DNA of 34,991 bases from Patescibacteria group bacterium (GCA_016176685.1 JACOWS010000005.1:1-34991); one strand, 5' to 3'; numbered from the stretch's first letter, positions 1 through 7,676 are shown. The notes: a model not told the origin generated them from the sequence alone. Numbers and translations are program-made.

Positions 1-67
1 GAGAATATGCAAGAAAGGAGAGGAGGAGCCCGAGCGCCAACAGGCCGACTCCGATGCGTTTGGTCAT
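1..67 (-). CDS. Partial CDS (5' end only), N-terminal hydrophobic segment MTKRIGVGLLALGLLLSFLAYS
   Basis: Reverse complement gives ATG at 67 followed by an open hydrophobic reading frame running off the window edge. Confidence 0.4.
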   Translation of the reverse strand, partial: MTKRIGVGLLALGLLLSFLAYS

Positions 68-165
68 ATCAAAGATGGTGAAGTAAGCTTATAACACTGT
101 AATGGTCGCATATTTTTAGTCTACACATGCGAGCGGATGTGGATAGCCAGTGGTACAGTTAGTGT

Positions 166-984
166 ATGAGAATAATCTCTTGGAACGTTAACGGGCTCCG
201 TGCTGTGCATAAAAAGGGGCTTTTTGTGCCATTTGTTAAAAAATACCAACCCGACATTATTTGTTTGCAAGAAACAAAAGCAGAACGGGGCCAGGTCGAG
301 CTTGACCTCCCAGACTATGAGGAGTACTGGAACAGCGCCTCCAAAAAGGGCTACAGCGGCACCGCTATATTTGTAAGAACAAATATAAATTCAAAAGATA
401 CGAAACTCAAGCCGATAAGTGTCGCACTGGGCCTGCCGGAGGATATAGTCAAAAAATACCAGCTCGATGGCGACCACTACGGCAATCCCAACCAGGAGGG
501 CCGGGTTATTGCGGCCGAGTTCCCTACCCTATACGTTGTTACTGTATATACCCCCAACGCCAAGCCCGACTTAAGCCGTCTTGCTCTGCGCCACAAGCAC
601 TGGGACCCGGCTTTTTTGGCATATATAAAGCGGCTGGAAGAGCGCAAGCCGGTCGTCTTTTGCGGCGACCTTAATGTCGCCCACACGCCGCAAGACCTAG
701 CCAACCCCAAGGAAAATGAGGGCGAGCACGGCTTTACCAAAGAAGAGCGCGAGGGTGCCGACCGCATCATCGCGGCCGGGTTTATCGATACCTTTCGGCT
801 CTTTACCAAAGAGCCGGGACACTACACCTGGTGGAGCCATTGGCAAAAGGCCCGCGAGCGCAATGTGGGCTGGCGGATAGACTACTTTTTCATATCAAAA
901 GCGCTAAAAAACAGGGTACAAAAGGCGCAAATTTTGCCCCAGGTCATGGGCTCGGACCACTGCCCGATCACCCTAGAGATATAG
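166..984 (+). CDS. xth: Exodeoxyribonuclease III (AP endonuclease family)
   Basis: MRIISWNVNGLRA, LQETK, GDLNVAH, GWRIDYFFIS, GSDHCPI motifs of the EEP/ExoIII family. Confidence 0.95.
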   Translation: MRIISWNVNGLRAVHKKGLFVPFVKKYQPDIICLQETKAERGQVELDLPDYEEYWNSASKKGYSGTAIFVRTNINSKDTKLKPISVALGLPEDIVKKYQLDGDHYGNPNQEGRVIAAEFPTLYVVTVYTPNAKPDLSRLALRHKHWDPAFLAYIKRLEERKPVVFCGDLNVAHTPQDLANPKENEGEHGFTKEEREGADRIIAAGFIDTFRLFTKEPGHYTWWSHWQKARERNVGWRIDYFFISKALKNRVQKAQILPQVMGSDHCPITLEI

Positions 985-1019
985 GGCCACTGCCCTATCG
1001 TGCTCGAACTCGTCAATTA

Positions 1020-1046
1020 AAAACCCCCACAACGGAGGTTGCGGGG
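1020..1046 (-). terminator. Stem-loop CCCCC-a-CAAC/GTTG-c-GGGGG flanked by A-run (T-run on minus strand)
   Basis: Inverted repeat with AAAAA on the plus-strand 5' side; between convergent xth and cca. Confidence 0.5.
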
Positions 1047-1371
1047 GGTGCGGGTCGGAATCTTCAAACCTAATTTCTTAAATATCATCGGAGTGACGAT
1101 ACTGCTGAGCAAAATGCCGCTTAATCCACATTATTAATTAAGAGTGAGGAATTTGCGCACCGCTCAAAAGAAATATGAGTTAGAAGATAACCTGCGAACA
1201 CGTGTTTCGTCGAGCAACATCAGGGCAAATGTTTTTCGACAAGAACTGTATAAAGAACTCAATCTAGAATGTCCAGTACCCATAGTACTTTTTTAAAGGA
1301 CAGTGTAAAGGACATAAAGGACAAAATCTGTGGATAAGCTCGACAATTAGTATTGGCAAGTCAAAATAGCT

Positions 1372-2847
1372 TTAATCCACAAAGTACTTTTTGCGTATCT
1401 CTTTTATCTCTTCTTCTTGCGCTTCCTCTTTTTTCTCCTTGCCGCCCTCCCCTTTTGCCTGCAATTCTTTAGGCGGCAGAGCCGCTAGTTCAACTACTTT
1501 TTTCTCCAAATACTCCGCGGTGTTTTTTGCAGGGTCGTCTAAGACTTCCTCCAAAAGTGCATGCAAAATCCACCCAACCCTGGGGCCAGGTTTTTCACGT
1601 GTAACCTCCATCACTCTCTTACCGTCTGTTGCAAGCATCCCGACAGAGATGGGGTCTTGTAATGCTTGGGCTATCATCGACTGGTACTTGCGCAGACGAA
1701 ACGGCTGTTCTTTGGGACGACCGGTTCCTATTCGGTCGCAGATGCGCAGGTTTATAAGCTCGTCTATGTGCTCTCGTCCCACGTTGTTTATAAGCCGCCG
1801 CACTGCAGAGAGCGTAACCTTCTCCGGGTCGGAAAAGAACATATGCCACCGCACCAGCCGCTCGGCCAGGTCGATGGTTTCGCGCGGAAACTTGAGTCCT
1901 TCTAAAATTTTCTTCACCATGCGGGCCCCCACCACCTCGTGCCCGTGGAAGGTCCAATCCTTTTTTTCCTCCGACCATCGGCGGGCTTTTGGTTTGCCCA
2001 CGTCGTGGAAGAGCCCGGCAAGCCGTATTATAAGCGGCCACTCCTTGTCGGCGGCGTGCTGGAGCGTGCGCATATTATGTTCAAAAACGTCATACTTGTG
2101 GGCCTGGTTCTGCAGAACCCCCACCCCCTGCTCTAGCTCTGGCGAAATGTGGGCCAAAACCCCCATAGAGTGGGCCAAAAGCAGAGCCTTCATCGGCTTG
2201 GGAGAGTTTAAAATCCTTATGAACTCGTCCCTCACCCGCTCTTTTGAGATTTTACCTAGTTGAGAAACGGTCTGTTTCATCGCCTCTTTTGTGAGTTCCT
2301 CTATGGAAAAGTTAAGCTCGGCACTAAGGCGCACCGCCCGCAGTATCCGCAGTGCGTCTTCCTCAAACCGCTCTCTTGGCTCCCCCACTGCCCGCAACCT
2401 ATTGTCCTTTATGTCCTTTATACCATCGTAAAGGTCAACCAGCTTGTTCTGTGACGGGTCAAATGCCAGTGCATTTATGGTAAAGTCTCGCCTTTTGAGA
2501 TCTTCTTCCAGTTTATGGCTAAAAACAACAGTATCCGGGCGCCTGGCGTCGCTATACCTCCCTTCCGTGCGGTAAGGGGTGACCTCAACCACCTTTAATG
2601 TGTCATCTTCTATCCCCTCATTGACCACGCCCACTGTCCCAAACTCGTTGGTATAGAAGGTTTTTTCAAACAAACCCTGTATCTCATCCGGGTTAGCATT
2701 GGTGGTAACATCCCAGTCGTTTGGCTTTTTGCCTAGCACCAGGTCGCGCACGCACCCACCCACAACCCAGGCCTCAAACCCCGCCTTTTGGAGCTTTTCT
2801 GTAACACGCAATACTTCTGCGGGGATTTGGCTTAGAGACCGTTGCAT
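1372..2847 (-). CDS. cca: CCA tRNA nucleotidyltransferase with HD domain
   Basis: VVGGCVRDLVLGKKPNDWDVTTNA, RRDFTINALAFD, RILRAVRL, LFHDVGKP motifs. Confidence 0.95.
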   Translation of the reverse strand: MQRSLSQIPAEVLRVTEKLQKAGFEAWVVGGCVRDLVLGKKPNDWDVTTNANPDEIQGLFEKTFYTNEFGTVGVVNEGIEDDTLKVVEVTPYRTEGRYSDARRPDTVVFSHKLEEDLKRRDFTINALAFDPSQNKLVDLYDGIKDIKDNRLRAVGEPRERFEEDALRILRAVRLSAELNFSIEELTKEAMKQTVSQLGKISKERVRDEFIRILNSPKPMKALLLAHSMGVLAHISPELEQGVGVLQNQAHKYDVFEHNMRTLQHAADKEWPLIIRLAGLFHDVGKPKARRWSEEKKDWTFHGHEVVGARMVKKILEGLKFPRETIDLAERLVRWHMFFSDPEKVTLSAVRRLINNVGREHIDELINLRICDRIGTGRPKEQPFRLRKYQSMIAQALQDPISVGMLATDGKRVMEVTREKPGPRVGWILHALLEEVLDDPAKNTAEYLEKKVVELAALPPKELQAKGEGGKEKKEEAQEEEIKEIRKKYFVD

Positions 2848-2870
2848 GGCACAATTCTACACGATAAGTT

Positions 2871-2942
2871 GCGCCCGTGGTGAAATGGATATCATCACTG
2901 CCTTCGAAGCAGTTGTTGCAGGTTCGAGTCCTGCCGGGCGCA
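2871..2942 (+). tRNA. tRNA-Arg(TCG)
   Basis: GCGCCCG/CGGGCGC acceptor, ACTGC-CTTCGAA-GCAGT anticodon arm, GGTTCGAGTCC T-arm. Confidence 0.93.
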
Positions 2943-3018
2943 CAAAAGCCAAAATAGTTGACGAGCAAATTCGACTTGTGACCACAGGTACTATATATTT
3001 GTTAGGCAGATCAGGTTA

Positions 3019-3089
3019 GCGGTCATAGTTTAGTGGTAGGACGGCTCCTTGCCAAGGAGCAGGCGCGAGTTCGATTCTCGCTGACCGCA
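3019..3089 (+). tRNA. tRNA-Gly(GCC)
   Basis: GCGGTCA/TGACCGC acceptor, GCTCC-TTGCCAA-GGAGC anticodon arm, GTTCGATTC T-loop. Confidence 0.95.
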
Positions 3090-3192
3090 CATTTCTTAGG
3101 TTTTTAGGACATTATGTGGATAACATTGGGGACATGTGCATAAAGGACAAGTCTTATAGACCTTTATGTTACTTAAGAAACACTTATAGTTA

Positions 3193-3648
3193 GTGGTTCA
3201 TGTGAAATCTGTCATGGCAGTATCAAAAAAGAGGAAAATAGGCGATAATGGCGAGGAAGTTGCCTGTAAATACCTTGAAAATAAGGGTTTTTCAGTAATC
3301 GAGCGCAACTATTGGAGGCCGTGGGGAGAGATAGATATAGTGGCTAAAAAGGGCTCTATTCTTAGTTTTGTAGAGGTAAAGTCAGTTTCTGCAGACCTTT
3401 CACGTGTAACTCCTCTCGAAGGCGGTTCACGTGGAACGTCCGCCGGATTGGCCGGGCGCGGTGGCCTTAGGCCGGAGGAAAATGTGCATCCGGCAAAGAT
3501 TAAACGCCTAAGCAGAGCCATTCAGACCTATTTATTGGAGAAAAAAGTCGGAGATGAGGTGGAGTGGCGTATAGACATTGCCTGTGTCTTTTTGGATTTT
3601 GACCTTAAGAGAGCTCGGGTGGAACACTGGGAAAACGTTATTTTTTGA
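3193..3648 (+). CDS. yraN: YraN/UPF0102 family endonuclease-like protein with internal palindromic insertion
   Basis: GDNGEEVACKYLENKGFSVIERNYWRPWGEIDIVAKK, FVEVKS, RLSRAIQTYL; extra SRVTPLEGGSRGTSAGLAGRGG segment. Start may be the internal ATG of MAVSKKRK. Confidence 0.85.
   Translation: MVHVKSVMAVSKKRKIGDNGEEVACKYLENKGFSVIERNYWRPWGEIDIVAKKGSILSFVEVKSVSADLSRVTPLEGGSRGTSAGLAGRGGLRPEENVHPAKIKRLSRAIQTYLLEKKVGDEVEWRIDIACVFLDFDLKRARVEHWENVIF
3398..3436 (+). repeat. Hairpin inside yraN (TTTCACGTGTAACTCC ... GGCGGTTCACGTGGAA)
   Basis: Imperfect inverted repeat with 7-nt loop TCTCGAA; lies in the segment absent from typical YraN proteins. Confidence 0.6.
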
Positions 3649-3697
3649 TTTGTATGGTAAATTTGACAAACTCTCCTTTGCGAGCAGCGGGCTGCGC

Positions 3698-3731
3698 CCG
3701 TCGTAGCTCGCTTCGGCGAGCGAAGACGGGC
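3698..3731. repeat. 34-nt palindrome CCCGTCGTAGCTCGCTTCGGCGAGCGAAGACGGG, 3' arm overlapping tRNA-Pro 5' end
   Basis: CCCGTC/GACGGG and GCTCGC/GCGAGC nested arms; same architecture as 6147-6180. Confidence 0.75.
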
Positions 3732-3797
3732 CGTAGTATACCGGTAGTACACCTGCTTTGGGAGCAGGTAGACTGGGTTCGATTCCCAGCGGCCCGA
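3727..3797 (+). tRNA. tRNA-Pro(TGG)
   Basis: CGGGCCG/CGGCCCG acceptor, CCTGC-TTTGGGA-GCAGG anticodon arm, CTGGG-TTCGATT-CCCAG T-arm. Confidence 0.93.
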
Positions 3798-3889
3798 AAG
3801 CAAGCCGGTTCATGCTGGGTAACCCTCCCAGCGGCCCGAAAGCAAGCCGGTTCATGCTGGGTAACCCTCCCAGCGGCCCGAAAGCAAGT
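3785..3889 (+). repeat. 42-bp tandem repeat (2.5 copies) whose unit carries the tRNA-Pro 3' end
   Basis: CCCAGCGGCCCGAAAGCAAGCCGGTTCATGCTGGGTAACCCT at 3785 and 3827, partial copy at 3869. Confidence 0.95.
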
Positions 3890-4903
3890 ATGGAACGTAT
3901 AACACTTACAACCAAACCATCAGATGGTTATGCACTGCTTGACTCCGGCGGGGAAGAGAAGCTTGAGCGCTATGGCAATATGGTGCTGGCACGCCCAGAC
4001 CCGCAGGCGCTGTGGCCTAAAAACTTGCCGGAATGGAATCACCGCCAAGAGCGGGACCCCACCCTTGGCGGTGGGTGGGACACAGCAGATGCTCAATACG
4101 TTAGAGAGGGGAATAGCGGCCACTGGGTGGGGAATATACCAAAAGAATGGCCGATAGAATTTGGCGGTCTGCGCTTTTTGATTAGGCCGACTAGTTTTAA
4201 ACACACGGGCCTTTTCCCCGAACAGTTGCCCAACTGGGAGTGGCTTTCAAAGTTGGTTGTATCGGTGCTTGCGCTGAATGCCGGTGAGGAGACTGAGCCA
4301 CCCGCGAAGCGGGTAATAGGCTCCGAGGCGGCGTTCAGCGCAAGCACTTCTGCATCAGATAGGCTTGTTTCTGTGCTCAATCTCTTTGCCTACACAGGGG
4401 GAGCCACGCTTGCCGCGGCCAAGGCAGGGGCCAGTGTGGTACATGTAGACGCCTCAAAAACAGCAGTGGCCTGGGCGCGGGAAAATGCCGCCGCTTCAGG
4501 CCTGGCAAGCAAACCTATCCGCTGGCTCGTCGAGGATGTCTTGGTGTTTGTAAGGCGGGAGATAAAACGCGGTAACCGTTATGACATCATCATTATGGAC
4601 CCGCCGTCCTTTGGCCACGGGCCCAAAGATGAGTTGTGGAAGATAGAGGAACATCTTATCCCACTCGTGAAGGAGTGCGCGGAACTGCTGTCGGAAAAAC
4701 CGCTCGGTTTTTTGATAAACGGGTATGCGGCGGGATATTCACCGCTTGCATTTGCCTACAACCTGGAGCCGTTACTAAAAAAATATGGCGGTACTATCCA
4801 GTATGGCGACCTCACGATAGAAGAGCAGGCCCGTTCGACGCACTCAGGGCAGGGAAGTGAGCGGCTCTTACCTTGTGGCATTTTTGCCCGCTGGCAGGCT
4901 TGA
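3890..4903 (+). CDS. Class I SAM-dependent methyltransferase (RlmI/RlmK-like)
   Basis: VLNLFAYTGGATLAAAKAGASVVHVDASK, IIMDPPSFG motifs; ATG at 3890 follows the tandem repeat; longer ORF start lies in the tRNA. Confidence 0.85.
   Translation: MERITLTTKPSDGYALLDSGGEEKLERYGNMVLARPDPQALWPKNLPEWNHRQERDPTLGGGWDTADAQYVREGNSGHWVGNIPKEWPIEFGGLRFLIRPTSFKHTGLFPEQLPNWEWLSKLVVSVLALNAGEETEPPAKRVIGSEAAFSASTSASDRLVSVLNLFAYTGGATLAAAKAGASVVHVDASKTAVAWARENAAASGLASKPIRWLVEDVLVFVRREIKRGNRYDIIIMDPPSFGHGPKDELWKIEEHLIPLVKECAELLSEKPLGFLINGYAAGYSPLAFAYNLEPLLKKYGGTIQYGDLTIEEQARSTHSGQGSERLLPCGIFARWQA
4265..4347. repeat. In-frame palindromic insertion element, copy 1
   Basis: 45-nt core GGAGACTGAGCCACCCGCGAAGCGGGTAATAGGCTCCGAGGCGGC (4288-4332), 43/45 identical to 24224-24268; outer arms GTGCTTGCGCTGAATGCCG / CGGCGTTCAGCGCAAGCAC. 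Confidence 0.9.
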
Positions 4904-4920
4904 CCCCTGCATCAAGCACT

Positions 4921-6087
4921 CTAGCGGTGCTCTATAGCATCTTTTAGCTTTCCCAATTCTGCTTTTGCTGTGGAGCTTGCAAATGCCGCCTCCCCGTCGG
5001 AAAGGTTTTGTGATAAAAGTTCCGCGAGTCCTCCTTGGCCCTCTGCCGTCAAGCTGCGGTTTATATGCGCTATGGTAATAGCGCGCAGGTCGCGCTCGGC
5101 CGTTGAGGTGGCGGCGGTAGAGGTGACTATAATGCCGGCAAGCTTGCCGTCCTGTGCGCGCACCACCGCCCCGCCGGACGATCCCCCCTGCGAAACAACG
5201 GTTCCGCCTATGGAAAAAAGGTCTACCTGCTGTGGGTTGTCAAAGGTAAACAGTCCGCGCACGGCCGCATAGGCCGAAGTAATATACAAATTAAGCGTTA
5301 TCGTTTGTCCGTCAAGAAACCCGGCCGGGTATGCCGCCAGTAGCATACTGTCGCCCGGCGTTGGCAAGGAACCTGTCATGGCAATGAACGGGAAAGTGGT
5401 CGGGAAAGGAATACTCGGCCCTGTTGGCCCCGTAATGTGCAAAAAGGCGTAGTCGTGCTCCCCGGTGCCGGTCCCTTGCTCCTGTACTATCTGCGAAGCG
5501 TTGGCATCTACCCACGCGGGCGGCAGATACAATAATTCTGCACGGTACATAGCGCGCGCGGGGCTGCCGGTGCGCAGTACACAGTCGACATTGCCCTCTG
5601 TGGGGTAGTCTCGCAGTAAAAAGTATTGCCCAACGTGCGCGTTGGTAAGCACCACACCGCGGCTGTCGACCAAAACTCCACTGCCGGATATAGGTTTAAA
5701 AGAGCCGCCCGCTTTGGTGGTACATAAAATGTTCACTAACGCCTCGCGGGTTTGTGTGTTGAGGACGGTTGAGTCTATAGCGGGCGCGAGGGGCAGGGCA
5801 GGAGGGGTTGAGGGCGCCACTGGTGTTGCAATGGGCGCGGCGGCGGTTTTGTGCGCAGGGGTGGGCTCCTGTGGCGTTACAGGGGTACTTAGTGTGGGCG
5901 GCACCTCTGCTACAGTAGAGGTCGCTACCTCTACAGATACTTGCCACTCTCCTGCCACTGGAGTTTCTCCAGCCATTGGAGTAACTGATGTGTAAGTAGA
6001 GAGCGAGGTAAAAAACCCGCCAAGAGCTATTAAGACAGCGGTAGCAAACAGCGCAAGCTTCCCCAGTAGCGAATAAAAGAAATCCAT
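4921..6087 (-). CDS. Trypsin-like serine protease with N-terminal membrane anchor and Pro/Thr-rich linker
   Basis: GSGVLVDSRGVVLTNAHV (His), HDYAFLHI (Asp), VVSQGGSSGGAVV (Ser) catalytic motifs. Confidence 0.8.
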   Translation of the reverse strand: MDFFYSLLGKLALFATAVLIALGGFFTSLSTYTSVTPMAGETPVAGEWQVSVEVATSTVAEVPPTLSTPVTPQEPTPAHKTAAAPIATPVAPSTPPALPLAPAIDSTVLNTQTREALVNILCTTKAGGSFKPISGSGVLVDSRGVVLTNAHVGQYFLLRDYPTEGNVDCVLRTGSPARAMYRAELLYLPPAWVDANASQIVQEQGTGTGEHDYAFLHITGPTGPSIPFPTTFPFIAMTGSLPTPGDSMLLAAYPAGFLDGQTITLNLYITSAYAAVRGLFTFDNPQQVDLFSIGGTVVSQGGSSGGAVVRAQDGKLAGIIVTSTAATSTAERDLRAITIAHINRSLTAEGQGGLAELLSQNLSDGEAAFASSTAKAELGKLKDAIEHR

Positions 6088-6146
6088 AGTAGATATACTA
6101 TACACGTGGTAGAACGAATCCACCGTCGCGAATCTAAGCGGGCCTG

Positions 6147-6180
6147 CCCGCCGAAGTCCGCTGTGGCGGACAAAGGCGGG
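6147..6180. repeat. 34-nt palindrome CCCGCCGAAGTCCGCTGTGGCGGACAAAGGCGGG, 3' arm overlapping tRNA-Gly 5' end
   Basis: Nested inverted repeats CCCGCC/GGCGGG and GTCCGC/GCGGAC. Confidence 0.75.
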
Positions 6181-6246
6181 ATTAGTTTAGTGGTAAAACG
6201 ACAGTTTTCCAAACTGTAGTTACCGGTTCGATTCCGGTATCCCGCA
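6176..6246 (+). tRNA. tRNA-Gly(TCC)
   Basis: GCGGGAT/ATCCCGC acceptor, ACAGT-TTTCCAA-ACTGT anticodon arm. Confidence 0.94.
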
Positions 6247-6413
6247 CTATCGAGGAATTTGCAAGCCGGAACTCGCCGCCGCGCAGGGCACGGCGGCTCG
6301 CGCGCACTGCCATTTAGGGTTTATTTCGAATCTGCCGTTTCGCATTGGAAAAAGGCATTTTGGGGCATATAATCCTTAATCACTGGAATCTCCTTGTTTT
6401 GGCCACCGCGAGC

Positions 6414-6442
6414 TTGACGCGATTACAGGACTATGCTATAAG
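6414..6442 (+). promoter_or_regulatory. Sigma70-type promoter TTGACG-17-TATAAG
   Basis: 17-nt spacing; GACTATGCTATA string shared with promoter at 18105. Confidence 0.7.
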
Positions 6443-6451
6443 ATTTACAGC

Positions 6452-6476
6452 CTACAAAGACATCATGTCTTTGTAG
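6452..6476. repeat. 25-nt palindrome CTACAAAGACAT-c-ATGTCTTTGTAG in leader of orphan operon
   Basis: Perfect 12-bp inverted repeat with 1-nt centre. Confidence 0.85.
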
Positions 6477-6516
6477 AAAAGTCCTTTTACATCAAGCAAA
6501 AAGGAGGTAAGAACCT

Positions 6517-6777
6517 ATGCTCGAAACCATTTTGACCGCTTTGGTGTGGCTCGGAGGTGGCTATCTCTGCGGAGAGTTCATCATCCGCTGGAATCAACGC
6601 CACCTCCTCGGTGATCATGTGAGCACCAAGAAGCTCGCGGTAGCCCTTCGGCTCAATGCCGATTTGAACCTCTACCGAGGCACTAAGGTCCCGCATTGGA
6701 GACTGATTCTCACTCTCATGGGGCCGATCACGATTTCCAAGGCCGCTTTGCTGCGACTGTGCGGCGGGCCGACCTAA
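6517..6777 (+). CDS. Small hypothetical protein with N-terminal hydrophobic segment
   Basis: AAAAAGGAGG Shine-Dalgarno 8 nt upstream of ATG; follows promoter. Confidence 0.7.
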   Translation: MLETILTALVWLGGGYLCGEFIIRWNQRHLLGDHVSTKKLAVALRLNADLNLYRGTKVPHWRLILTLMGPITISKAALLRLCGGPT

Positions 6778-6807
6778 ACCCGAAACCCAAAACGAAAGGA
6801 GGATTTC

Positions 6808-7605
6808 ATGTCCTACAAGTACGAGCTCTTTGTTATCGACCGCAAGTCCGAGCTCGACGGAGAGGAGCAGAAGCGCGTGACCTATCTGCGCGACAAGCTC
6901 TCGACCGCCGAGTCCCTCGGCCTGGAAGCGCAGTCCGCCTCCATCAAGGCCGACATCGCCACCGTCGAGCGAGGTCGTCTCATCACGACCTCGCCCATGA
7001 CCGACACCGAGCTGACCATCTGGCGTGCGTGGTTGCCCACGGCGTACACCGACATCGGTGACGACAAGCGGCACCAGCTTGCCAACTACCACTTCGACCG
7101 CATCCCACAGCCTGTGCTCAAGATGTGGCAGAAGCACAAGGAGTCCGGTGCCTTCGAGCGCTTCGAGATCTGGACGCCGGAGAATCCGCGACCCGACCCC
7201 ATTTTGGTCGGCGTCAACGGCACCGCTCGGCATCTGCTGGCCCGCTGGGGCGAGTCCGATGCCAATCTCATCTCCTTCGACGACGTCAAGCGCGAGCTGA
7301 TGCGCCGGTGGGACGAGAACGAGTACGAAACAGGAGAATACTGGGATCTCCCATTCGTACCCATCTTCCCCGCCATCCTTATCGGTTCGGTACCGCTGTT
7401 TGTGTTCGCCTCGTTTGGTATCAAGGGGTTTGTTCCACCCATCTTGGCCCTTTTGATTGCCATCATTGCTTACTTCTCGGTTCGGCACGTGATGACCAGG
7501 ATGACCACCAGGGGGACAAAGGAACGTCGGGATTCGAGCACACTCATGCAGGCCATCGCCAAGGACGATTCGGTGCAGCGCGAGCTGTACCCCGCTTCGG
7601 CCTGA
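6808..7605 (+). CDS. Hypothetical protein with two C-terminal TM segments
   Basis: AAAGGAGG Shine-Dalgarno; hydrophobic FVPIFPAILIGSVPLFVFASFGI and VPPILALLIAIIAYF; terminator downstream. Confidence 0.75.
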   Translation: MSYKYELFVIDRKSELDGEEQKRVTYLRDKLSTAESLGLEAQSASIKADIATVERGRLITTSPMTDTELTIWRAWLPTAYTDIGDDKRHQLANYHFDRIPQPVLKMWQKHKESGAFERFEIWTPENPRPDPILVGVNGTARHLLARWGESDANLISFDDVKRELMRRWDENEYETGEYWDLPFVPIFPAILIGSVPLFVFASFGIKGFVPPILALLIAIIAYFSVRHVMTRMTTRGTKERRDSSTLMQAIAKDDSVQRELYPASA

Positions 7606-7628
7606 CGAACCAGCTCTGCGGCACTTCA

Positions 7629-7676
7629 GACGCTCATCTCAACCTATCGGTTGGCGTGAGCGTCTTTCTTTTTTAA
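7629..7676 (+). terminator. Rho-independent terminator
   Basis: GACGCTCA tct CAACC tatc GGTTG gcg TGAGCGTC TTTCTTTTTT. Confidence 0.9.

Noticed and set aside
1391-2263. 290-aa plus-strand ORF opposite cca
   Set aside because: Shadow ORF of a confidently identified cca; Ser/Arg-rich composition typical of antisense frames.
1598-3413. TTTCACGTGTAAC shared by cca and yraN hairpin
   Set aside because: A 13-mer match is expected by chance several times in a window of this size; no extended similarity.
3451-3466. GGCCGGGCGCGGTGGC string identical to the start of a human Alu
   Set aside because: Only about 16 nt, embedded in frame in yraN and part of a local hairpin; coincidence rather than contamination.
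3758-3889. N-terminal extension of the methyltransferase ORF (MGAGRLGSIPSGPKAS...)
   Set aside because: Start codon lies within tRNA-Pro and the extension is just the tandem repeat; ATG at 3890 is a better start.
3785-3889. Possible CRISPR array
   Set aside because: Repeats are directly tandem (42-bp period) without unique spacers and no cas genes nearby.
6487-7488. Long minus-strand ORF (333 aa)
   Set aside because: Antisense shadow of the SD-led plus-strand operon; high GC favours long spurious frames and there is no family signature.
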